Shown piece by piece: positions 55,447 through 64,000 of a stretch of DNA of 64,000 bases. Source of the stretch: Plasmodium coatneyi (taxonomy: Eukaryota > Apicomplexa > Aconoidasida > Haemosporida > Plasmodiidae). Under the pieces are notes generated by a model. It searched no databases. It was not told the DNA's origin and saw only the letters and a list, made by a program, of their open reading frames with translations. Made by a program: the position numbers and the translations under genes. Each line of letters begins with the position of its first letter. Position 1 is the first letter of the stretch. The DNA lies in NCBI RefSeq assembly GCF_001680005.1, contig NC_033563.1:868001-932000 (forward strand). Direction: 5' to 3'.

Positions 55447-58310
55447 CAATGGCGAAGCGGAAAATATTCCCAGCGAGTGAGCCAAAAAGGAAATAAATAG
55501 CGCAAACACAAATTGGTGTTTTCAAATGGGCCTCAGGGGCAAACTCGGGAACATTCTCGTCCAAGTGCACTTCTCCTCCAATTTGCGCTAAAGACGGGCA
55601 ACGCACCAACCAGTGGGTCAACGAATCGGCCAATTTTCTCTTATGCCGCTTTGGAGACCTAAGTTACTATACATCTCATCGCCTTAAGAGAAATGGCCCA
55701 ACCTTCATAGCAACGTTTAGGCGTAGCTAGAGAAAACAAACCACAGGGGAAAAAAGGAAAAAAAAAAAAAAAAAATGTCTAGATTTGCGCACTTGGCTAG
55801 TTCGCCCGATCGGTCACTGCCCAAGCACAAATTACACCTGTGAGCATTCAAAATGGCGGCGGACACGGATGCGTTGGAAAAAACAAACTAGCTGCCTCCC
55901 CCATGCTCAAAGGTGTGGTGTAAATTTCCCGTTCGCGCAATACGACCCAGCTTGCGCTAAAAAAATAAAGAAAGAGGCCCGTAAAAATGGAGAGCACAAG
56001 TGGGAAATAACTTTTGTTCTTTAAAAGCGAGGCGGATGAGGTTTCCTCCCATACGAAGGGTACACAACGAGGGAATCAAACATTTGTGCCACGTGAAAGC
56101 GTCATTCATGAGGCGGCAAATTGAGCGTCAAGAGAAGAAGGCGCTGCGGCATTACACATGCAGGTATGGAAATATACAGATGGGCATTTTTTTTTTTTTT
56201 TTTTTTTTTGCGGATGATATGCTTGTCTATTTTTAAGTACCGCCTTTATAAGGCGCACTTGTAGTGACACATTTTTTGTGCGCGTAAACCCCACATTTGC
56301 TGGGGGCACCAGTGGACGTTTAGAATTTTCAGCACTTCGTTCCGCCCTTTTTCTCGCGCGTGAGGAATTATAACCAAATGGGCCTACACCTTTTGTACTC
56401 ATTCCTGTGCACCTCTTTTGTCATTTCTCTTTCAAGTTACGTACAGCATAAGGAAGCTTAGCTTAAACGAGGGTGAATAATAACACCCAGGAGGGGATCG
56501 CTGAGCTGCTCATCTTTACGTTCACTATGCGCTGTTAGGGACGAATTGATTTGCCTTTTTGCATGCCTTTTTTTACCTTCTCTGGTGGTGCTACATAATA
56601 TAGCTTTATTTATTTATAGAGGTGCTCTGCTTGCTAAACGGAAACCACTTTGTGGAGGGGGGAGGAGGGGATGAAGTACAAGCGGGCAATGTTCACCGGG
56701 GGAACACCCTAATCAATCATAAGCAAACATTCCAGTGTTGCATACGTAAAGGAACATGTGCTCACTAATTTCATTTGGTAGCTTCCTCTGATGGAAATGC
56801 TAACCGAAAGCACATCCATTTTTTTCTACTTCTTTTTTAAAAGAGCAAACGACGGAAAGACCACGTTATAGGGAAAAGAACAAAGCAGCTTAACACATGA
56901 ACACACCACGCGGGTCATTCGATGCATCATTTCGAGTCCTACATAGATGCTAGCTCGTTTGCTCTGATGCAAATTTTTCAATTAAAAACATCTAGAAGGA
57001 AGGTCCATTTAAATTTGAGCGGACGAATTGTAAAATCCCCGCGTCTGTTATTTCCACGCAAGTTGGTAAATTTCCTTTGGCTGATTTTTTTTTTTTTTTT
57101 TTTTCATCCTATTTTTGCTCATAAGTAAAAGTAGCCCACGAAGGTGACATCATGAGGGGAAAAACAACTCACAATACTCGACTTTCTTTTCCGTATTTTG
57201 CCACGTATTAGCCTACTTAAAAATGAGCAACAAATAGGAGAAGCATTCTACTCGTATTCGCGACGCGGTAAAACCTTCGGGCAACAATTTCGCATGCAAT
57301 TGGCACGGTGCGTTGCCTATATGTATGTATAATGTACATGTTCGCCCTGCGTTTTGTGAAGCTAATATACTTCTTTTTACCCTTCTTCACACTAAATGAT
57401 TATCATTTTAATTTTTCGGGGAACACATTCGATTCGTCGAACTGTATGATATACTCCTGGGTGGGTTTCCGAATATCCCAACAAAGTATGCTCCCCCAGA
57501 AAAAAAAACCCAAACGCAGCATACGCGTCAGAGGCGACTAAGGGGTTATGGCCTTTTTTCCTAGTAGAGTGTTAAGCAGAATGTGGGCACATATTAGAAA
57601 AAAAAAAAAAATTAACATTAAAAGGAAAGCATACATTTATTGGCTTGTTAACTAGTTAGCCATTTTTATGATTCTTCATTTGGAACGAAGCAGTATGATT
57701 CATATTCTTCCTCTTTTTAAGCAGACTAAAAAAAAAAAAAAATATATCGAGGGCTACCACATTTTGTTGCGCAGTGACCGGGGAAAAAGGGACCCATGCG
57801 GATTTTCCCTCACCCTACGGTGCTAGTGAATTACTCGCCCCCGACATTACACGATACGCGTGACATATGGTACATGGGATAGTCGTCCCTAACCGCGTTA
57901 AATTATTAAATCGGTTGCGCCGGCGGGGATGAGAATGCCCTGTTCGCGAAGCACCATATTGTGATAAATCCGCAGGCGAATGTAATGCATACCATACGGC
58001 GTATATAAATAACCGTAATTATTCCTCCTTCGCGTTTGTTTTTTCCTTCTTTTCTTTTTTCCGCTTTTCGCTCTTTCGCCTTTTTTCCCATCGCAAAAAT
58101 TTAAAAAAGATTCGATTTTTTTCTTTTTGCTTAAACAAATAATAACAACGCAAGCTTTGAAAAAAAACAGTTTTCCCCTTGAAGCAAAAAAGAACAAGCA
58201 AAATTCACGCAACGCATAACGCATAAAACATACATCACCTGTAAAACAAACTGAGAAAAAGCTTCTTCAAAACCATCCATACTAGAAACTGTTTCAACTA
58301 CTGAGATAAA
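55220..58310. other. Divergent intergenic region kinesin-5 / RPS11
   Basis: 3.1 kb with both promoters. Poly(A) at about 55,416-55,443 and 55,757-55,774; poly(T) at about 56,189-56,209 and 57,087-57,104. Open frames are short and scattered. No gene or RNA gene recognised. Confidence 0.5.
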
Positions 58311-59507
58311 ATGGCAACAACTTTGGATGTTCAGGTAAGTTAACAATCGGAGGAGATTAAGCAGAGCATATGTATGCATCATTGAGTAGGGATTTATGTG
58401 GGAATCCAAAATGAGAATAAAATGATGTGGGGATTTCTCTACAATTCCTGATCGGCATACTGCTATGACGTTACATTTGGAAACACCTTTTGGCTGTTTG
58501 GAAAAAAAAAAAAAAAAGAAAATTCCCCATATTTGCCTGAACTGTTCGGGCGAAAATGAACAAATTTTGACCTTGTCGCATTTAATAGCAAAGAGAATGT
58601 TCCACACCCATGCCAAAATATATTTTTTTTTCCCTTTTTTTACTTACGCTTAGCATGAGAGGGCCTACCAAAAGCAGGAGGGAGCGAGTTTTTTCAACTC
58701 CAAGAAAATAAAGAAAGGCTCCAAGAGCTACACGAGGTATTGGAAAAAGGTCGGCTTAGGATTCGCTACCCCGAAGGAGGCCAAGGAGGGCGTGTACGTG
58801 GATAAGAAGTGCCCCTTCACCGGAAATGTTTCCATCAGAGGGCGTATATTAAAGTAAGGAAAAAAAGAAAAACATGGACCGAACTGCTGCGGTGTCTCTT
58901 TACGTGGTCGTTGCATGCGTGCAGAAAGGGAGACGGTCAGTTGATACCGCTGTACCACCCGTTTGCCGCCTACGAAATGTGAGTGTTAATTTTATTTGTT
59001 CTTTTTTACAAATGCAGGGGTATGGTAATTTCGAGCAAAATGAAGAGAACAATTATTATAAGAAGAAATTACCTACATTATGTGAAAAAGTACAACCGAT
59101 TTGAAAAGAGACATAAGAACATCCCATGCCACTGCTCTCCATGTTTCGACGTGAAGGAAGGAGACATCGTCACCGTCGGACAGTGCAGGTAACACAATTT
59201 TTTCCGCATCGGGCACGTTGCGTGCACCATGAACTGAATAGTTTACATATGTACAAAACGCCGCTTTAATTTAGAACAGAGAGTTTTACATTCCTTTTTT
59301 ATTTTGCGGCAACTTGTGTGTAAAATTGGTTTTTTTTACATACTCTCGCGCAAAGCACAACATATATTTCCACTTTGCACGTTTTAATTTTTTTTTTTTT
59401 TCCACCCATTTTGCAGACCCTTGTCCAAAACTGTACGATTCAACGTGTTGCATGTTGAGAAGCACCAAATCTTTGGAAGTGCCAGAAAACAATTTGTTCT
59501 GTTTTAA
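58311..59507 (+). CDS. RPS11: 40S ribosomal protein S11
   Basis: Small-subunit ribosomal protein uS17. Four exons: 58311-58334, 58654-58853, 59018-59188, 59417-59507 (donors GTAAGT, GTAAGG, GTAACA; acceptors CGCTTAG, AATGCAG, TTTGCAG), 161 aa, the usual length. Conserved blocks match human RPS11: ERAYQKQ, GLGFATPKEA, DKKCPFTGNVSIRGRIL, KMKRTIIIRRNYLHYVKKYN, FEKRHKN, GDIVTVGQCRPLSKTVRFNV, and the C-terminal KQF. The tiny first exon (eight codons) is fixed by phase and the ATG. Confidence 0.96.
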
Positions 59508-61191
59508 CCACACGGAGTGTAGTGCTTACAAATTTATGCCTACATGTGCGAATGCGTAAAATTGCACATTTTATATTTCCTGTGCACACGGCGTGGAACG
59601 TTTTATGAAATGATTGCGCTGGATTTCCTTCCCCTTTTTTTTTTTTTTTTTTTTTTCCACATTTAAAGAAAAATTAACTGAAAGGCTAGTAAGCATATAA
59701 GTATAATTAATTATGAATAAGTACCAATGAGCACAAATACGATTCTATACGTACGTGCTCACAAGAGGGACAGGCCCTCACTATGTCAATTTGGGAGTAT
59801 GCCGTTCAAGGGGAACGTCCTCCTTTCATAGCCCGTCCTGTGTTGCTGAAAATGCACAAAAGGGTGTAAACTGGGGGGCAGTTAACCCGTTTGAAAAGGC
59901 TGAAAAATTGTACAAAATTTCGAAAAAAAATATACGTAAACGATTTCCTCTTCTGATGAAGTATACCCCAGTTTCCAACTCACCAAAGGGGACAGCACCT
60001 CGCCATCCCACTGGCTGGGCATATTTGCGCTCACAAAATTGTGTATCTCTAAACTGCGCAAATTTTATAGGAAAATAAAGATAACATCCGCACGTAATGG
60101 TTTTTTTTTTTATATGTTTGCTTCGCGCAAAAGGGGGAACGCTGTGGGGGAAGCAGCATACTCCAGCCTACACATGTGCCTTTGTGCAAATCGTGATGTT
60201 GGGCAATACTTATGTGTGACCATCGAAGTTGCCGCAGGTTGGATATTTTTTTTTTTTTTTTTTTTTTTCTGACATTTTTTTTTTCCTTGAGTGCTCGGAC
60301 TTGCCCAACAAATCGAGCTCCCAATTCTCCCTTGTGTGACGGTGAACAGTACCAACGGGGAAGGGACGTTACACTCCAACGGATAACCAATTCGCCATTT
60401 TTGCACCAGCATTCTTGGCACTGATCATAAAAAACAGCAACTTGATGTAAGCACGCATACTTGTGTATCTCCCTCCGCAAGGGAAAAAAATAAATTAATA
60501 AAATAAGCGTCATCACATTTGTAATAATCTATTTTTGCGCAAAGGGAAATTTCACACTACCCCTCCTTTTCGCTTCACACGTTTTTAACTTTCCCCGGGG
60601 GATACTGCGTGGACGGATCACTGCCTCGTCGATCCTATTAGTCTCGCGCCGACCCGATCAGTCTCTTGTCGACCGGATTAATGACACTTTGTCCCCCTTT
60701 TTTATGTTCCCTTTCCCCCCCCAAACACACTGCATGTACCTTAGCAATGTGTGCGCTCTACGAATTCGATCCATTCGTTTTACCCATTCGTGTGTCCCCT
60801 CCCTCATGACGCTTAGGCGACTTTTTTTTTTCCCTTCCAGTGAGTGCCTCCTCAACGCTACGTAAGCGGATAACATCGATGTGGACGCATAGACCTAGTA
60901 ACGTCCGTGTCACCCCGGTGAGATATGCCATAAGAGCAAACACCGGAACCACGACGTAAATGAAGAAGGGCAGCATTAATGGTGCAAGGGATTACAACAC
61001 TGGGAGGGGTATTTCATTGCTCGATCGATTCATTTCCTACGCGCCTTTTTTTTTTGCACTCTCGTGCCTTCATAGAGGGGCCAGTTGTAATAGTACCTAT
61101 TTGAAGGTAGGGTGCCAAAAGAAGGAAAAAACTCCGCGCGTAGAAAAGAAACGAAAACGCAGTGAAGTACCTCCCCCCTTTTTTTGTGACA
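59508..61191. other. Intergenic, RPS11 to CPSF_A-family gene
   Basis: 1.7 kb with poly(T) runs at 59,634-59,656 and 60,246-60,268. Holds the RPS11 3' flank and the promoter of the next gene. No gene supported. Confidence 0.55.
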
Positions 61192-64000
61192 ATGCATCCA
61201 CGTGAGGCGGAGGGGAAAAGGGGGGCGGAAAACGTTGGCCTGTACAACTTCTACAACAACATCATCCCGAGTCAGTCCATCAGAACGGCGATCTACACAA
61301 AAATAAAAGGAAACAAAAAGAAGTACTTACTATACGCTTGCAGTAACTACCTTAACGTATGTTCGGTGGATAAGGATGGCTACACAAGTGACTACAGCAA
61401 GCATGCCGTCTTTGCGGAGATCCTGGAGTTAAGAGAATACATCCCAGAAAAGCTAGCTGATTCAGGAATAAAGGAAAATATAAAATCCTACGTTTTTTTA
61501 CTAACGAGGAAGTATAACTTGTTACTGCTCCATTTCGATGTGAAGCTAAATGATTTTGTCACCATCTCCCAAGTCAATTTACACGAAAGTAATGGTATGA
61601 ATATAGAGGAAGACATTACTCTCCTGTTGGATGATCGAAACAGGACTCTCCTATTTTATGGATACAAAAGTATATTAAAGTATATACACATAGATTATGA
61701 CGATTATTTTAATTTAAGCCACATCTACACGTTGAGGTTGGATGAGGGTCTCGTCATAGACATCATTTTTTTGAAGTTCAAACAGGGGAGGTATAGCGGT
61801 GAACACAGACGCAGTGCACGAGAGGAGGAGAAGGACCAACTAAAGGCCTTCTACCTAAGCACCAGCAAGCGCAGCATCGACACACGTGACGACTGTGCTA
61901 CTGGGCTAAACCTTACTGCAAAGGGAGATACCCACCGAAGCAGCACCAAAAAGGGAGGTGATCATTTCACCACCGACGCAGGAAATGATGTTAACACAGA
62001 AGGCAGAAACAATGCCCCGGAGGGAAGTATTAAACAGGAGTGTAGCAATGATACCGATGGGCAATACACCACCGTAGAACGAATCAAGAGACAGTACGCA
62101 GATAAGACAGCGTCCCTTGATCACGACGCGTCCGTTAATGGAACTTTCCCCAGAAGCGAAGAAAAGGGCACATCAAATGTGGGGTCGAAAAAAGGGCTGA
62201 CCGAATGGACATGCAAAAGTGAGAATCAGACTCTGGAAGGACCCCCCCCCGTGGACACCTTTATGGATAAATTTTTTGCGGATGACATCCCATGGGGAAA
62301 TAACGAATCGAAAAAAAAGAATGACCTCCATGGGAGTCACCACAAGGGAAGGAAAAAACAGAAGAGCAATGTAAGCGCCACGATATGTGTCCTGTATGAC
62401 GCCAAGAAAAAGGAATCCACTACCTATGAGAGGTACATTAGGCTGATCCGTTTATATTCTGCCAATGATGAGCAGCGTCCCAGCAGGTTAAGTGAAACCA
62501 GCACATCTACGAATGCACGCCTAAATAATGGGTTCAGTGAACACGGTCATATGAGGACCAGTGGTGCATCCTACCCACACAGTAGTGAAGTGAATTTTGT
62601 AAAGGAACCCAAGGATGAAGAAAAGTGTATCCACCTGATGTACTACAAACCCGTAGTAGTAGACTCGAGCATAAACAAGCTCCTCTGTTTCGCCAGAAAT
62701 AAATTGATGTTGGTGGGCTTCCAGTTCATTAGCTATGTTAACCTGGAAACAGACAAGGACAGGAACTTTTTCCTGAGCTCCGAGTTAAGAACCATCAGGT
62801 GCATTGAACAGTTAAGTAGAAATAAATTCATTTTATCAGACGATTATGGCGACCTGTTCATTTTAACGTGTCTATATGAATCCAATCCGTCCTCCCTCAG
62901 AATAAGAAGTGACTGTAGCAATACGGGTAGCTCCCCCAGGGGGGCGTCCATTAGGGGGGACCCCTCCATAGGTTGCGAAATGAGGGCAATCTATGAAGGC
63001 ATCAACCACGGCAGGGGCGCGAACAACCTTGACAGCACCACGAGCAGCTGCATAAACTCCATCACCCTGCAGTTCATAGGGACCTGCTCCAGGTCCAACG
63101 TCATTGTGTCCCTCTTCCCGGACATTATATTTCTGGGTTCCCAAGTGAGTGACAGCTACTTGTTGCGGATGCACAATTATCCTGTTTGTGAGTACGAAGA
63201 CTACAACCCCGTGGAGCCACCCCCCTTAGCAGGTCACAATGATTTCCACTGTTTGGAAACCGATAAACATGTCACAGGTGGAACGGCTGACCATAATTTT
63301 AATGATGAAAACGGAAGTTCCCCTGGGGGGCAGCTCCATAAAGGGGATACAACGAACGAAGCGAATGAGAGGAACACCCCATTTTACCATCTTCCGGGTG
63401 GACCGCAGGAGGATGGCCTTCTCAAGGGTGATGTGGGGGAGGAGCACACCCTGTTCCCTCAAAGTGCCAACGGAAGTCCCCGATTCAGTCACCGCTACGA
63501 TGAAAATGAGCTTCATCACCGCAACGAATACGACAATGTAACCTGCTTGGAGAGCGCCTGTCTTAATAAGGAAGAGAGAGGCCTGCTCGTACACTCCAAA
63601 AGTTGCATGCAAGAAAAAAAAAAAAAAAAAAAAAAAATTTTTCATAGAAATTTTGTCGGTCATACAGAACATGGGACCGATTCTAGATTTCTGTGTCGTC
63701 AAAAATAAGAATGACCAGAAGGAGATTATAACCTGCAACAGTTACGGACGAACTGGATGCATATCGATCATCAGGAATGGGATGAAAGTGGATATAATTT
63801 CCAAGCTGAACTTTGGGAAAATCACTAACATGTTTGTCGTCAAGTATGTTATCCACCTGAGGAAAAGTTCCCCCACGGGGAGTGCCAAAGGGGAATATGT
63901 TCCTTCAGGAGGACCGTCACAGAAGAGGAACATCCACGGGGAGGAAAAGTCACGAAGGGATGAAAACACCTCCCTCAATAATCATGACCATGTCAACGAA
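61192..64000 (+). CDS. CPSF_A/DDB1-family protein, 3'-partial
   Basis: N-terminal part of a large beta-propeller protein of the CPSF160/DDB1/SF3B3 family; in P. falciparum the gene at this position is annotated, as I recall, as CPSF subunit A (mRNA 3'-end processing). Start chosen at MHPREAEG (61192) rather than the upstream in-frame ATG (61162), which adds simple sequence. The opening (NFYNNIIPSQSIRTAIYTK, then LYACSNYLNVCSVD) is the MMS1_N-type first propeller. A polar insert covers about residues 215-410. After residue ~807 a run of 24 A (63614-63637) breaks the frame; past it, in the +1 frame, comes the family block SVIQNMGPILDFCVV followed by TCNSYGRTG and ISIIRNGM, open to the window edge. 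A homopolymer length error or slippage fits best. Confidence 0.78.

Noticed and set aside
63428..63647. Intron in the CPSF_A-family gene joining the two frames
   Set aside because: Phase would fit, but the donor is weak and the removed segment is open and looks coding; a homopolymer indel is simpler.
1..64000. CRISPR arrays, insertion sequences, bacterial operons or viral genes
   Set aside because: The window is eukaryotic nuclear DNA with introns; none of these were seen.

Overview
The window is nuclear DNA of a Plasmodium species from the monkey-malaria clade that carries SICAvar genes (P. knowlesi or P. coatneyi lineage). Long poly(A)/poly(T) runs, short introns with GTAAG/TAG borders, core genes in a recognisable Plasmodium order and two SICAvar antigen genes all point there. 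I cannot choose between the two species by eye.

Left part (1-~15,400), accessory: two SICAvar genes in tandem on the + strand. The first enters from the left edge (seven exons visible, stop at 5572). The second is complete (nine exons, 6901-14924, predicted 1,491 aa). Both have the family layout: cysteine-rich domain exons, a Pro/Gly-rich stalk, a transmembrane segment split by the last intron, and a basic cytoplasmic tail. Their introns and 3' flanks are strikingly alike. The second gene's introns hold polypurine minisatellites, about 13 copies of a telomere-like element ending in TTTAGGG, and a 42-bp tandem repeat. Each gene contains a 192-nt in-frame cassette with perfect splice-site borders (exitron-like). 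Each tail stops early within decayed VPKE-type repeats, followed by a conserved small reading frame.

Right part (~16,500-64,000), conserved core: RPS15A (+), a membrane RING-finger protein (-), proteasome subunit alpha-3 (-), the 6-cysteine protein B9 (+), the kinase CRK4 (-), a 2,831-aa coiled-coil protein (-), a GINS PSF2-like replication protein with a long N-terminal extension (-), kinesin-5 (-), RPS11 (+), and the N-terminal part of a CPSF_A/DDB1-family protein (+) running off the right edge. From memory this order matches the P. falciparum chromosome 3 block from RPS15A (about 0316800) to CPSF subunit A (about 0317700). If so, the SICAvar pair sits inside a chromosome against a syntenic housekeeping block, and a synteny break should lie near 15.4-16.5 kb.

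The core genes are not an operon. They include cell-cycle and division functions (CRK4, GINS, kinesin-5), translation (RPS15A, RPS11), protein turnover (RING E3, proteasome), RNA processing, and one liver-stage invasion antigen (B9). Exon borders were set by matching reading phase with GT/AG consensus and are predictions without transcript support.
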